DNA of 64,000 nucleotides from Streptomyces musisoli (GTDB lineage Bacteria; Actinomycetota; Actinomycetes; Streptomycetales; Streptomycetaceae), in the NCBI RefSeq assembly GCF_016741855.1, contig NZ_JAERRH010000020.1:49027-113026 (forward strand), written 5' to 3'. Made by a program: the position numbers and the translations under genes. Numbering within the stretch: the first letter of the stretch is position 1; the number at the start of each line of letters is the position of its first letter. Below are positions 50,549 to 59,855 of this stretch, piece after piece. The notes beneath the pieces are model-generated. The model searched no databases. It was not told the DNA's origin and was given only the letters and a program-made list of their open reading frames with translations.

Positions 50549-51253
50549 TCACGCCGCCAGGTCGCGCTCCTCGGTCTCCACCGGCTTGCGGGCGCCGGGC
50601 AGCAGGGCGTCGCGGCCGCTGCCGGCGGCCGGCCGGCGGCGGACGAGCCGGCCCGCCCGGGGCGAACGCTCCACGGCCCGCATCAGCGGGGTGAGCAGGG
50701 CCATGGCCGGCGGGGACAGCAGCAGGACGACCGCCGTACCGAGGGCGAAGCCGCCGACGACGTCCGTCGGGTAGTGCACGCCCATGTAGACCCGGCAGAA
50801 GCCCTCCAGCAGGGCCAGGCCGATGCCCGCGAGCCCGAAGCGCCGGTTGGCGACGAAGAGTCCCACACCGAGCGCCATCGTGATCGTCGCGTGGTCGCTG
50901 ACGAAGGAGAAGTCGGACTTGCCGTCGACGAGGACGTCCAGGCCCTGGTGGTCCACGAAGGGGCGGGGCCGCTCCACGAAACCGCGTATCGGCACGTTCA
51001 CCAGCACCGCGAGGCCGGCCGCGAGCGGGGCCCAGACCAGCGCGGCCACCGAGGGCGCCGCGTCCTCGCCGCCCCGGCGCCGCACGGACCACCAGCACCA
51101 CAGGACCAGCAGCACCATCGCGAGCAACAGGCCGTACTCGCCGACGAATTCCATGACCCGGTCGAACCAGCCGGGGGCGTCCTTGGCCAGGCCGTTGATG
51201 TCGTAGAGCAGGTCGACGTCGGGGTTCGATCCGGATTCGGCGAGTACAGCCAT
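50549..51253 (-). CDS. PAP2-family phosphatase, BcrC-like undecaprenyl-diphosphatase
   Basis: About 234 residues, five to six transmembrane helices and the three PAP2 catalytic blocks: RGFVERPRPF (Arg-Pro), SFVSDHATITM (SDHA instead of PSGH, as in BcrC) and CRVYMGVHYPTDVVGG (Arg and His). This set fits undecaprenyl-diphosphate phosphatases that recycle the lipid carrier and give bacitracin tolerance. The start was taken at MAVLAESGS. The C-terminal tail is basic and cytoplasmic. Confidence 0.88.
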   Translation of the reverse strand: MAVLAESGSNPDVDLLYDINGLAKDAPGWFDRVMEFVGEYGLLLAMVLLVLWCWWSVRRRGGEDAAPSVAALVWAPLAAGLAVLVNVPIRGFVERPRPFVDHQGLDVLVDGKSDFSFVSDHATITMALGVGLFVANRRFGLAGIGLALLEGFCRVYMGVHYPTDVVGGFALGTAVVLLLSPPAMALLTPLMRAVERSPRAGRLVRRRPAAGSGRDALLPGARKPVETEERDLAA

Positions 51254-51483
51254 GGTGCTGCGGCCCCTTCGTCGTTCGTCCGGACGCACCGGGTGTGCGT
51301 CGCTCCTGCCCCCCGTGGTACGTAGATCCGCTTCCGCTGCACTGCCGTACTGACGTCCGCTCGGCTACGTCAACAGGAACGCACGGACACCATCAATACG
51401 TTCCACTCTCCACTGAATGATCACGCAGACGTTATCGAAGAGAGACTCATCTTTGCAGCTCAGGGCCTGACTTCACGCTCGGT

Positions 51484-52491
51484 TCACACGGTCGTGGGGA
51501 GTGCTTTCGCGCCATCCTCGGTCACCCGGGTGGCGCCGAAGTAGTCGGGGGTGTCGACCGGGTCGAAACGGATCACGGCACCGGTGCGCGGGGCGTCGAT
51601 CATGTACCCGCCGCCGACGTAGATGCCCACGTGCCGGATGGCCCGCGAATCGGTGTGGTCGTCCGAGAAGAACACCAGGTCACCCGGGAGCAGCTGGTCC
51701 CGCGAGGGGTGCGGGCCCGCGTTGTACTGGTCGTTGGCGACCCGGGGCAGGGTGATGCCGACCTTCTCGTACGCGGCCTTGGTCAGACCCGAGCAGTCGA
51801 AGCGGCCGCCCTGGTCGGCCGTGCCGTTGCCGCCCCACAGGTAAGGGGTGCCGAGCCGGCTCTGCGCGAAGGCGATGGCGCCGGCGGCCTGCCGGGTGGG
51901 GTCGATCCTGGTGACCGGCGCGGCGAAGCTCTTCTCCAGACTGCGGATCCGCTGGACGTAGTTCTGCGTCTCGCTGATGGCCGGAACCCCGCCCGCCCTG
52001 ATGACCCGGTAGGCGCCGGCGTTGTAGGCGGCGAGCATGTTGTCGGAGACGTTGCCCGGCACGTCCTTCACGTACTTCGCCAACTCGCAGTCGTACGAGG
52101 CGGCCGACGGGATCGCGTCGTCCGGGTCCCAGATGTCGCGCTTGCCGTCACCGTCGCCGTCGATGCCGTGCGTCGCCCAGGTGCTGGGGATGAACTGGGC
52201 GATGCCGCGGGCGTCGGCCGGGCTGACGACGGTCGGGTTCCAGCCGCTCTCCTGGTACAGCTGGGCGGCGAGCAGCGCGGGGCTGAGCGCCGGGCACAGA
52301 TCGCCCCACTGCTGCACGAGCGACTTGTAGGCGGCCGGCACGGCCCCCTTGGCGAGCCCCCGGCTCCCCGTCGTCACCCCGTTCACCAGATTCCCGGCCA
52401 CGATGTAGACGCCGACGACGAGCACCATGACGAAGCTCAACCCGGTGCCCACGAGGGCGCCACCGACGATCCAGGCCTTACGCACCGTCAA
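51484..52491 (-). CDS. Bifunctional cell-wall hydrolase: lytic transglycosylase plus NlpC/P60
   Basis: 335 residues. An N-terminal membrane anchor or signal (GGALVGTGLSFVMVLVVGV) precedes a lytic transglycosylase-like domain (QLYQESGWNP with catalytic Glu, GIAQFIPSTW, LAAYNAGAYRV). A C-terminal NlpC/P60 endopeptidase domain has the catalytic Cys in RFDCSGLTKAAYE and His in RHVGIYVG. It cleaves glycan strands and stem peptides of peptidoglycan. The TTG start shown is spaced correctly from GAGGGG; GTG two codons later (52485) is an alternative. Confidence 0.9.
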   Translation of the reverse strand: MTVRKAWIVGGALVGTGLSFVMVLVVGVYIVAGNLVNGVTTGSRGLAKGAVPAAYKSLVQQWGDLCPALSPALLAAQLYQESGWNPTVVSPADARGIAQFIPSTWATHGIDGDGDGKRDIWDPDDAIPSAASYDCELAKYVKDVPGNVSDNMLAAYNAGAYRVIRAGGVPAISETQNYVQRIRSLEKSFAAPVTRIDPTRQAAGAIAFAQSRLGTPYLWGGNGTADQGGRFDCSGLTKAAYEKVGITLPRVANDQYNAGPHPSRDQLLPGDLVFFSDDHTDSRAIRHVGIYVGGGYMIDAPRTGAVIRFDPVDTPDYFGATRVTEDGAKALPTTV

Positions 52492-52655
52492 CCGCCCCTC
52501 GCCGTCGGCCAGTCCATCGCGAGCAGTCTAAAAGCGGACGCGTCACGGCACGAGAACATCGGCCAAGCCCCATGGTCCTCTGCCGGGCCCCCACATCGGC
52601 ACGCGCAACACCGGACCGTACCGAGACGGACGCCGAGGGCGGCAAAGGCGACTCG

Positions 52656-52853
52656 ATGTCGTGGGAAGAGTGGAACCGGCTCGTGGCCGACGCGACGAGG
52701 AGCGGTCGAAAAGACGGGCACCTGCAAGAGCGGCAGGCCACTCATCCGGCAGGTGTCTGCGTGAGGCGCATCCTCCACCACACGACGCGTCAGGAAGCCC
52801 CCGTGGCCTCCCGGTACAGGTCCGCCGCCGCTTCTCCCAGCACCACGCTGTAG
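52656..52853 (+). pseudogene. Possible remnant of a small secreted-substrate-type gene (MSWEEW start)
   Basis: MSWEEWNRLVADATRS resembles the start of the MSWDEWEQLK-type proteins common in Streptomyces, preceded by a typical stretch (GGKGDS). The similarity ends within about 25 residues and the frame then runs into the antisense of the downstream protease gene. It is either a decayed gene or chance. The whole 52492-52789 gap contains no other candidate. Confidence 0.25.
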
Positions 52854-53605
52854 GAGACGTCGGCCGTGGCGCCGCCCTTCTCGTGGCCGCCGAGGACGCC
52901 GACGACCTGGTGGTCGCCGTTGACCCAGGGGCTGCCGCTGGTGCCGCTGGTGAAGTCGGGGCAGGCGATGCGCTGCTGCGTACCGCTCTGGAGGGCCGGC
53001 CGGTTGGTGCAGGCGACGGGCGTCTCGCGGGAGTCCGGGTAGCCGGTGACGGTCACCGCGGCCGCACCGGTGACCGTCCCGGTCGCGAACCGGTTGGCCC
53101 CGACCACGTCCTCCAGCCGCCTGCCGTCCCGCTCGGCGACGACGGCGAAGGCGAGGTCGCTGTCCTCGTCCTGGTCCTCCGCCCACCCGTCGGACAGGAA
53201 CCGCCGCGTCACCTCCCACATCCCGTACGGCGCCCGGCCGTCCCGGTACCCCGGCGCGAACACCACGTCCCCGTTGTCGGCGTCCACACAGTGCGCCGCG
53301 GTGACGATGAGATCGCCCCGCGGACTGTGCACCACCGACGCGGTGCAGAAGTGGCCGCCGGACGCTCCCCCCGCCCCGTCCGCCGCGAACAGCGCACCGA
53401 CGCGGTCACCGGGCGGGGCGCCGACGACGACGCGGGTGCCGGCGGCATCGGCCGTGCCCGCCCTGCCGGAGGTGCCGGCGGTGGCGCCGTGGGGGCGCCG
53501 CCCCTCGTCGGCCGTGGCCACGGAGACCGAGGTCAGCGCGAGCAGCGCAACGGCGCCGAGCAGCGCGGGCCGTGAGGTCGGCGAGATGCGTGGGGTGCGC
53601 TTCAT
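52790..53605 (-). CDS. Secreted trypsin-like serine protease
   Basis: 271 residues with a signal peptide (MKRTPRISPTSRPALLG, LLALTSVSVATADEG). The chymotrypsin-like domain has the triad His in VTAAHCVDAD, Asp in DEDSDLAFAV and Ser in TSGTSGSPW, plus paired Cys residues (FCTASVV/AAHC and VACTNRP/IACPDF). An ATG eight codons upstream (53629) is in frame. Extracellular; the substrate may be general proteins. Confidence 0.88.
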   Translation of the reverse strand: MKRTPRISPTSRPALLGAVALLALTSVSVATADEGRRPHGATAGTSGRAGTADAAGTRVVVGAPPGDRVGALFAADGAGGASGGHFCTASVVHSPRGDLIVTAAHCVDADNGDVVFAPGYRDGRAPYGMWEVTRRFLSDGWAEDQDEDSDLAFAVVAERDGRRLEDVVGANRFATGTVTGAAAVTVTGYPDSRETPVACTNRPALQSGTQQRIACPDFTSGTSGSPWVNGDHQVVGVLGGHEKGGATADVSYSVVLGEAAADLYREATGAS

Positions 53606-53684
53606 CACGCCCCATCTCTTTCCCGCCAACCTGAGAAACGCGCCTCGGTTCAGCTGAGATTTTTCTGTGAACCCCGGCCGGCCG

Positions 53685-54608
53685 TCACCGCGGCGCGGCC
53701 GCGAGCTTCCACCCCACGCCCGTCAGTTCCTCGGACAGCGTCCACAGCCGCCGGGCCGCCACCGGATCGCTCGCCGCCGCGCTGCGGCCGACCAGCGTCG
53801 GGGCGCCCCGCATCTCGGCCGGGCCGTCGGGGCCGACGTAGGCCGCACCGGGCAGGTCCTGGGTCGCCGCGTACAGGGTGGGCAGGGCGCCGGCCTTGTC
53901 GTCCTGGGCGAGGAACCTGTTGCCGACCGCCATGAGAGCCCGGGCCAAGGGGTTCGCGGTGTGGCTCTGGAGGTTGGTCGCCGCGTAACCGGGGTGGGCC
54001 GCGAGAGCGCGTACGCCCGACCCGGCCTCGGTCAGCCGGCGCTGCAGCTCCAGGGTGAACAGGAGGTTGGCCAGCTTGGACTGGGCGTAGGCGCGGGTGG
54101 GGCCGTAGCCGCCGCGCAGGTTCACGTCGTCGAAGTGGATCACCTTGCCGCCCATGCGGTGCGCGCCGGAGGACACGGTCACCACCCGGTCGGTCACATG
54201 GGGCAGCAGCAGGTTGGTCAGCGCGAAGTGCCCGAGGTGGTTGGTGCCGAACTGCATCTCGAAGCCCTGCGCGGTGCGTTGCTCCGGCAGCATCATCACG
54301 CCGGCGTTGTTGATCAGCAGGTCCAGCGGGCGGTCCCAGCCGGCGGCGAACTCGCGCACCGAGTCGAGGTCGGCCAGGTCCAGCCGGCGCACCTCGGTGC
54401 TGCCGCTCACCCGCGCCGCGGCGGCGCCGCCCCGGGCGAGGTCCCGTACGGCGAACACCACGTGCGCCCCGGCGCCGGCCAGCGCCCGGGCGGCGGCGAG
54501 GCCGATGCCGCTGTTGGCACCGGTGACCACGGCCGTACGGCCGGTCAGATCAGGGAGGTGGGTCGCGTTCCATGTGCGCGCACCGCGCGCTTCGCTCTTG
54601 TCAGCCAT
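53685..54608 (-). CDS. Short-chain dehydrogenase/reductase
   Basis: 307 residues with the Rossmann motif VVTGANSGIG, FAVRDLARG, NNAGVMMLP, catalytic Ser in TVSSGAHR and Tyr-x3-Lys in YAQSK. The sequence is close to the retinol-dehydrogenase/WWOX-like SDR group. Divergent from a TetR gene with 98 bp between the starts; a pair of 18-bp direct repeats lies in the gap, so it is probably regulated by that TetR. Substrate unknown. Confidence 0.9.
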   Translation of the reverse strand: MADKSEARGARTWNATHLPDLTGRTAVVTGANSGIGLAAARALAGAGAHVVFAVRDLARGGAAAARVSGSTEVRRLDLADLDSVREFAAGWDRPLDLLINNAGVMMLPEQRTAQGFEMQFGTNHLGHFALTNLLLPHVTDRVVTVSSGAHRMGGKVIHFDDVNLRGGYGPTRAYAQSKLANLLFTLELQRRLTEAGSGVRALAAHPGYAATNLQSHTANPLARALMAVGNRFLAQDDKAGALPTLYAATQDLPGAAYVGPDGPAEMRGAPTLVGRSAAASDPVAARRLWTLSEELTGVGWKLAAAPR

Positions 54609-54622
54609 ACCCTCAATGTAGG

Positions 54623-54658
54623 CAACGACAACAATGCTGTCAACGACAACAATGCTGG
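54623..54658. promoter_or_regulatory. 18-bp direct repeat between SDR and TetR genes (probable operator)
   Basis: Two adjacent copies of CAACGACAACAATGCTG(T/G), 17 of 18 bases identical. A short palindrome TGTC-AAC-GACA spans their junction, and a degenerate third copy (GCCAACAAAGCTG) follows. A/T-rich compared with its surroundings. Likely binding site of the divergent TetR regulator. Confidence 0.6.
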
Positions 54659-54706
54659 CGTCGCCAACAAAGCTGCCGATGTCAACATCGAGTTACGATG
54701 GTCCGC

Positions 54707-55303
54707 ATGCCCACAAGCCGCCCCTACCACCACGGAGACCTGCGCGCCGCCCTGCTGCGGAGCGCCGAACGCACCCTGCGTGAGAAGGGGGCCGGCGCAC
54801 TCTCGCTGCGCGAACTGGCCCGGGACATCGGCGTGAGCCATGCCGCTCCGGGCCGCCACTTCAAGGACAAGCAGGCCCTGCTGGACGCCCTGGCGCTCGA
54901 CGGGTACGAGCGCATGAACCAGGCCCTGGCCACCGCCGCCGACCGCCCGGACCAGACCTTCCAGGAGCGGGTGACCGCCCTCGCGCGCGCCTACCTCGGC
55001 TTCGCCGTCGACAACCCCGAGCTCCTGGAGCTGATGTTCGCGCGCAAGCACGACCCGGACAGCTCCGCCCAGCTCGCGTCGGCCGTCGACCGCTCCCTCG
55101 GCTCCTTCACCCGCATGATCGCGGACGGCCAGGAGCGCGGCGAGATCGTCCAAGGCGACCCCGAGCGCATCACCACCGTCGCCGCCGCGAGCCTGCACGG
55201 CCTGGCCGCCCTCATCGCCGGCTGCGCACTCGACGCCCAGGAGACCCTGGCCGGCCTGGACGAACACGTCCACCTGCTGCTGCACGGCCTGCGCCCGCGC
55301 TGA
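54707..55303 (+). CDS. TetR-family regulator
   Basis: 198 residues: YHHGDLRAALLRSAERTLRE, LSLRELARDIGVSHAAPGRH and FKDKQALLDALA form the TetR DNA-binding domain, and the C-terminal domain is of the WHG type (AYLGFAVDNPELLELMFARK). The ATG was chosen because TACGAT seven bases before it suggests a leaderless transcript; an ATG three codons earlier is possible. It probably controls the divergent SDR gene. Confidence 0.88.
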   Translation: MPTSRPYHHGDLRAALLRSAERTLREKGAGALSLRELARDIGVSHAAPGRHFKDKQALLDALALDGYERMNQALATAADRPDQTFQERVTALARAYLGFAVDNPELLELMFARKHDPDSSAQLASAVDRSLGSFTRMIADGQERGEIVQGDPERITTVAAASLHGLAALIAGCALDAQETLAGLDEHVHLLLHGLRPR

Positions 55304-55668
55304 CCCGCACCGCCCGGCGCCGGCCGGCCCGCCCCCGGCGGCACCGGCCTCGCCCCGCCTCACCGTCCGCCGCCCCTGCGCACCCGTGAGAACATCGACG
55401 CGACGCCTCACCCGACCGGCCGTCAGAAACCGTGCCAGGTCGTAGAGGAGGACAACGACAGAACCACACGACAGGTTCCGGTCGGACCTCATTGCCCGGC
55501 GTGACCTGCCGTGATACACAGAGTGACCATACGTGCTATTCGTACGAAACCCGCCAGTCAATGACGTCAAGTCGACATACGTTGGCGACGTTGTCGGCGA
55601 CAATGAGGCCTGACCTCTGCACACCGCAGGGGCACTCACGGAACTACCCACCAGGGGCGGTGACTTAC
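55304..55668. other. 365-bp gap upstream of the secretion-like cluster
   Basis: No supported gene. It contains the start region of the six-gene cluster, including GTCGACATACGTTGGCGACGTTG-like imperfectly repeated CGACGTT/CGACAATG motifs around 55570-55605, which may be promoter or operator sequences. I cannot assign a -10/-35 pair with confidence. Confidence 0.35.
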
Positions 55669-55977
55669 ATGCTCTTTGCGGCCGACAAGGGAGACATCAA
55701 CACCATCATCGGCGGGATCGCTCCGGACTGGGGCCCCTTCGGCAGCCTGGGCAACGAGGCCAAGGTGATGATCGAGGTGGTCATGGCCGTGGCCATCCTC
55801 CTCTGCCTCGGCATCGCGGTATGGGGCGCGGCGAAGCAGCGCATCGGCGCCACGGCCCTCCGGGACACCTTCAGCGCGGAACAGGGCAAGGGCCTGATCA
55901 TCGCCGGCCTCACCGGGGTCTTCATCATCGGCTCCCTCGGCACACTGTTCACCATCGTGTACGGCATGGCGGTGTAG
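55669..55977 (+). CDS. Small two-helix membrane protein (VirB2-like topology), first gene of cmd-like cluster
   Basis: 102 residues with two hydrophobic helices (MIEVVMAVAILLCLGIAVWG and GLIIAGLTGVFIIGSLGTLF) separated by a basic loop (AAKQRIGATALRDTF), the hairpin topology of VirB2/TrbC-type pilin subunits or small channel components. The ATG has GGGGCGG nine bases upstream; a GTG three codons earlier is less well spaced. It matches the position of cmdF (SCO4131) as I recall it. Similarity to pilins is topological only. Confidence 0.72.
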   Translation: MLFAADKGDINTIIGGIAPDWGPFGSLGNEAKVMIEVVMAVAILLCLGIAVWGAAKQRIGATALRDTFSAEQGKGLIIAGLTGVFIIGSLGTLFTIVYGMAV

Positions 55978-56148
55978 CCCCACCCCTTCCGGGTACGCCC
56001 GGTCGCGGCTGTCCCCTCCACCCCACCCACCCGTCGTGCCCACCGGCTGAGGTTGCGTTTCCCTGATGTCGAGTCACCACACCGCGCCCGCGCGGGAACC
56101 AGCACGGCTACCGTCGTATGTCTACGAGGTGGAGGGGGCGTACGCGGC

Positions 56149-56979
56149 ATGAGTCCCGGAGACGAGCAGGGCTACAGCGACTACGCGGAGACGGGCCACA
56201 CCCGCACCCGCCTCCCGGACACCGACCCCTACGGCGGCGCCCCCCGCCGCCCCAACCGCTCCTCCTCCAGAAGCCTGGTGACGGTGGTCGGCGTAGTAGT
56301 CCTCCTCATCGCGGCCATCGCCTTGGCCAATCGGGGGGACGACTCGCCCGCCGACGGGGCGCCGACGAAGGACGACCAGCCGAGAGCCGCGACCACCGCG
56401 GCGAGCGGAAGCAAACCGGTGGAGACAAAGTCCGGCAACATCCCAACAGGCTTCCCCCACACGGACCAAGGAGCCCAGAGCGCGGCGGCGAACTACGCGG
56501 TGGCGCTGGGATCGGCCGACATGTTCAACACCGCCTGGCGGCACCAGATCGTGGGCACGGTCTACACCCCGGATGCGGCCACTGCCAAGCAGTCGGCCAT
56601 GGACAGCGCCTACTCCAATGAGAAGTTCCTGGCCAACATCGGCCTGGCCAAGAACGGCGCGGCCCCTACCGGCCAGACGTTCGTCTCCCGGGTCGTCCCC
56701 GTCGGCACCAAAGTCACCGCGTCGGGAGCGGACAGCACAACGGTCGAGGTCTGGTACACCTCGCTGTTCGGCCTCTCCGGTGAGGCCTCCAAAAATCCGG
56801 TGACCGAGAGCTGGTACACCACGACGTACACGCTGAAGTGGGTCGAGGGTGACTGGAAGATCGCCGACTTCCAGCAGAAGGACGGTCCGGTCCCTGTAGG
56901 TCGTGACCAGACGGCCTCCACCGCTGACGACATGACGAAGGCCGTCGAGGAGTACGGAGGGTTCACGTATGCGCGCTAA
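56149..56979 (+). CDS. VirB8/TcpC-like membrane-anchored protein
   Basis: 276 residues: a 45-residue cytoplasmic N-terminus, one transmembrane helix (SLVTVVGVVVLLIAAIALA), a disordered Asp/Thr-rich linker, and an extracellular domain (AANYAVALGSADMFNTAWRH, WYTSLFGLSG, TYTLKWVEGDWKIADFQ). The ending in VEGDWKIADF is typical of NTF2-like folds such as VirB8/TcpC. A GGAGGGGG RBS supports the ATG. It overlaps the next gene by 11 bp. The position corresponds to cmdE. Confidence 0.76.
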   Translation: MSPGDEQGYSDYAETGHTRTRLPDTDPYGGAPRRPNRSSSRSLVTVVGVVVLLIAAIALANRGDDSPADGAPTKDDQPRAATTAASGSKPVETKSGNIPTGFPHTDQGAQSAAANYAVALGSADMFNTAWRHQIVGTVYTPDAATAKQSAMDSAYSNEKFLANIGLAKNGAAPTGQTFVSRVVPVGTKVTASGADSTTVEVWYTSLFGLSGEASKNPVTESWYTTTYTLKWVEGDWKIADFQQKDGPVPVGRDQTASTADDMTKAVEEYGGFTYAR

Positions 56980-58288
56980 CCACCGCGTACTCAGGATCAC
57001 GGCTGTCCTAGGCGCCGCGCAAACGATCCCGTTCCTGTTGACGGCTCGCGCTTTTGCCGCGCCTACTCCTTCTCCCAGTAAGAGCAGCGATCCCTGTGCG
57101 CTGATTCGCGATGCAGCCAAGGAGTTCTGCGAGAAGGACAATGGTTCCAAGGGGTCCTCCGGCTCGCCCAATGCCCCCCTCACCGACACCCTCGACCCCC
57201 TCGCCTCGCTGGCGAAGGGGTGTGCCGACGCCGCGTCCTGGACCGTCGGCAAGCTCAGTGACGCCGTGAAGGAGACCGCCACCGTCGACTTCACCAATCA
57301 GGCCTTTTTGAAGCAGTACGCCATCGTCTTCGCCGCCTCCACCATCCTCACCCTCCTCCTGTGGCTGCTCGCCGTCGCCAAGCGAGCCGTGCGCGGCGTA
57401 CCGCTCACCACCGCCATCTCCGAAGCCGTCGGCTTCCTCTGGCTCACCGTGCTCGCCTCCGCCTTCACCCCGCTGATCCTGTACACCGTCGTATCGGCGA
57501 CGGACGGAGTGACGGACGTCCTGGCGAAGGCCACCGGCGACCAGGCCGACACGTTCTTCGGCACCTTCTCCGGCGCCCTGAACAAGGGCACCGACATCGG
57601 CGGCGGCCCCATCATGCTGATCGTCGTCTCCCTGGTCAGCATCCTCGCCGCCGGCGTCCTGTGGCTGGAACTCGTCATCAGGGCCGCGCTCCTCTACGTC
57701 GGCGCCCTCCTCGGCACCGTCGTCTACGCGGGCCTCGTCGACAAGAACCTGTGGGGCCACGTACGCCGCTGGGCCGGCATCATGATCGCCGTCATCCTCG
57801 TCAAGCCCGTCATCGTCATCGTCCTCGGACTCGCCGGCGCGCTCTCCGGTGACAACGGCCCCGACGCCTTCTCCGCCGTCGTCTCCGGCCTCGCCATCAT
57901 CCTGCTCGCCATCTTCGCCAGCGCGATGATCTACCGCTTCGTCCCCGGATTCGGCGACGAGATCGCCAGCGGCCGCAACAACCGCATCATGCAGGGCGCC
58001 GAGGGCAAGGCCGCCGCCGTCATCAGCTCCCCCGCCACCCTCGTCGCCCAGGGCATCAAGACCCACAGCACCCGCGCCGACAGCAACGGAGGCGGCCAGG
58101 GCGGCAGCACACCGCGCCCCGCCAACCCGGCCTCCGGCGGCGTCGCCGCCCACAGCAGCCGCACCCCCGCCGGGGGCGTCGGCGGAGCCGTCCCCTCCGC
58201 CACGCCCGCACCCCGCGCGTCCAGCCCGGTCAACACCCCGCACGCCAGCAACGCCCGCAACAACCGCTCGGGAGGTGAAGGGCGTTGA
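56969..58288 (+). CDS. VirB6/TrbL-like polytopic membrane protein
   Basis: 439 residues. A signal-like N-terminus (RVLRITAVLGAAQTIPFLLT) and an extracellular segment with two Cys (DPCALIRDAAKEFC) are followed by six or so membrane helices (YAIVFAASTILTLLLWLLAV, ISEAVGFLWLTVLASAF, IMLIVVSLVSILAAGVLWL, LLYVGALLGTVVYAGL, WAGIMIAVILVKPVIVIVLG, GLAIILLAIFASAMIYRF). The cytoplasmic tail is Gly/Pro/Ser-rich and disordered. This is the VirB6/TrbL layout: channel subunit of a type IV-like secretion machine. It overlaps both neighbours. The position corresponds to cmdD. Confidence 0.78.
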   Translation: MRANHRVLRITAVLGAAQTIPFLLTARAFAAPTPSPSKSSDPCALIRDAAKEFCEKDNGSKGSSGSPNAPLTDTLDPLASLAKGCADAASWTVGKLSDAVKETATVDFTNQAFLKQYAIVFAASTILTLLLWLLAVAKRAVRGVPLTTAISEAVGFLWLTVLASAFTPLILYTVVSATDGVTDVLAKATGDQADTFFGTFSGALNKGTDIGGGPIMLIVVSLVSILAAGVLWLELVIRAALLYVGALLGTVVYAGLVDKNLWGHVRRWAGIMIAVILVKPVIVIVLGLAGALSGDNGPDAFSAVVSGLAIILLAIFASAMIYRFVPGFGDEIASGRNNRIMQGAEGKAAAVISSPATLVAQGIKTHSTRADSNGGGQGGSTPRPANPASGGVAAHSSRTPAGGVGGAVPSATPAPRASSPVNTPHASNARNNRSGGEGR

Positions 58289-59841
58289 CGACCGAGTCCC
58301 ACCTGTCCCATCCGGTCACGCCCCGCCGTACGTATCTCATCGGCCGCGCCCGGCCGAACGCGATCGTCGGCCGGAACCGCGAGTCCGGCGAGATCGCCCT
58401 GATCATCGCCGGCGCGTTCCTCGGCATGATGTGCGGCCTGCTCGTACCCGTCCTGTCGCTGCGGATCGTGCTGCTGACAGGCTTCCCGCTGCTCGCGCTC
58501 GCCGCGGTCTACGTGCCGTACAAGCGCCGCACCTTCTACAAGTGGTTCGAGATCAACCGCAGCTTCAAGCGGACCCTCAAGAACGGCGCCGTCTACCGGT
58601 CCGGCGCCGTGGAGGCGGGCACCCGGCTCGACGGGCGGGAGATCGAGGTCGGGCCGCCGCCCGGCATCGGCCGGATCAGCTGGCTCGCCGCGCCCTTCGG
58701 GCCCGACGAGATCGCCGTCCTCCTGCACGCCGACCGCAAGACGGTCACGGCCGCCATCGAGATCGAGGGCCCCGGCGTCGGCCTGCGCGACTCCGAGGAC
58801 CAGGAGGCCCTGGTCGACCGCTTCGGCACCCTGCTCAAGCACGTCGCCAACGGCGACGGGTTCGTCACCCGGCTCCAGATGCTCGCCCGGACCCTGCCCG
58901 CCGACCCGGACGCGCACGCCAAGGACGTCGCCCTGCGCGGCGACGACCGCTCCCTGGACTGGCTCCAGCAGTCGTACGACCAGCTCCAGTCCATGGTGTC
59001 CACCAGCAGCGAGCAGCACCGCGCCTACCTCGTCGCCTGCATGCACTACAACCGCGAACTGGCCGCGGAGGCCCACGCCATGGCCCGTGCCGCCCGCGCC
59101 CACGGCGGCAAGGTCGACCGGGACGCCGGGCTCGCCGTCGTCATGGCCCGTGAGCTGACCGACATCTGCTCGCGGCTCCAGGAGGCCGACATCCGGGTAC
59201 GGCAGCCGCTCGGTCAGGGACGGCTGGCCTCCCTCATCCACTCCATGTACGACCCCGACCACCCCATCGACCACATCCAGGCGATGACCCAGCGCAACGC
59301 CTGGCCGGCCGAGCTGGACGCCATGGAGCCCACCTACCTCCAGGCCAAGACCCGGGAGTCGACCACCCGCGCGCCCTGGTGCCACGCCACCGCCTGGGTG
59401 AAGGAGTGGCCCATGACCCCGGTCGGCGTGAACTTCCTCGCCCCGCTCCTCGTCCATACCCCGGACGTCATCCGCACGGTCGCGGTCACGATGGACCTCG
59501 AGCCCACCGAGGTCGCCATCGAGCGGATGCTGACCGAGAAGACCAACGACGAGGCCGAGGCGTCCCGCGCCGCCAAGATGAACCGGACGGTCGACCCCCG
59601 GGACATCGCCGCGCACAACCGCCTCGACCAGCGGGGCGAGGACCTCGCCAGCGGCGCCGCCGGCGTCAACCTCGTCGGCTACATCACCGTCTCCTCCCGC
59701 ACCCCGGACGCCCTCGCCCGCGACAAGCGGACGATAAGAGCCTCCGCGGGAAAGTCGTACCTCAAGCTGGAGTGGTGCGACCGAGAGCACCACCGCGCCT
59801 TCGTGAACACACTTCCCTTCGCCACCGGCATCCGAAGGTAG
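58285..59841 (+). CDS. SCO6880-like protein: PrgI-type membrane part plus VirB4 N-terminal-like domain
   Basis: 518 residues. Two transmembrane helices near the N-terminus (IALIIAGAFLGMMCGLLVPV, IVLLTGFPLLALAAVYVPY) give a PrgI-like hairpin. It is followed by a soluble domain like the N-terminal part of VirB4/TraC proteins (SWLAAPFGPDEIAVLLHAD, HRAYLVACMHYNRELAAEA, EWPMTPVGVNFLAPLLV). No Walker motifs are present; the ATPase half is the next gene. The TTG start overlaps the previous stop (TTGA). The position corresponds to cmdC. Confidence 0.78.
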   Translation: MTTESHLSHPVTPRRTYLIGRARPNAIVGRNRESGEIALIIAGAFLGMMCGLLVPVLSLRIVLLTGFPLLALAAVYVPYKRRTFYKWFEINRSFKRTLKNGAVYRSGAVEAGTRLDGREIEVGPPPGIGRISWLAAPFGPDEIAVLLHADRKTVTAAIEIEGPGVGLRDSEDQEALVDRFGTLLKHVANGDGFVTRLQMLARTLPADPDAHAKDVALRGDDRSLDWLQQSYDQLQSMVSTSSEQHRAYLVACMHYNRELAAEAHAMARAARAHGGKVDRDAGLAVVMARELTDICSRLQEADIRVRQPLGQGRLASLIHSMYDPDHPIDHIQAMTQRNAWPAELDAMEPTYLQAKTRESTTRAPWCHATAWVKEWPMTPVGVNFLAPLLVHTPDVIRTVAVTMDLEPTEVAIERMLTEKTNDEAEASRAAKMNRTVDPRDIAAHNRLDQRGEDLASGAAGVNLVGYITVSSRTPDALARDKRTIRASAGKSYLKLEWCDREHHRAFVNTLPFATGIRR

Positions 59842-59855
59842 GGGCTGATTCACCG

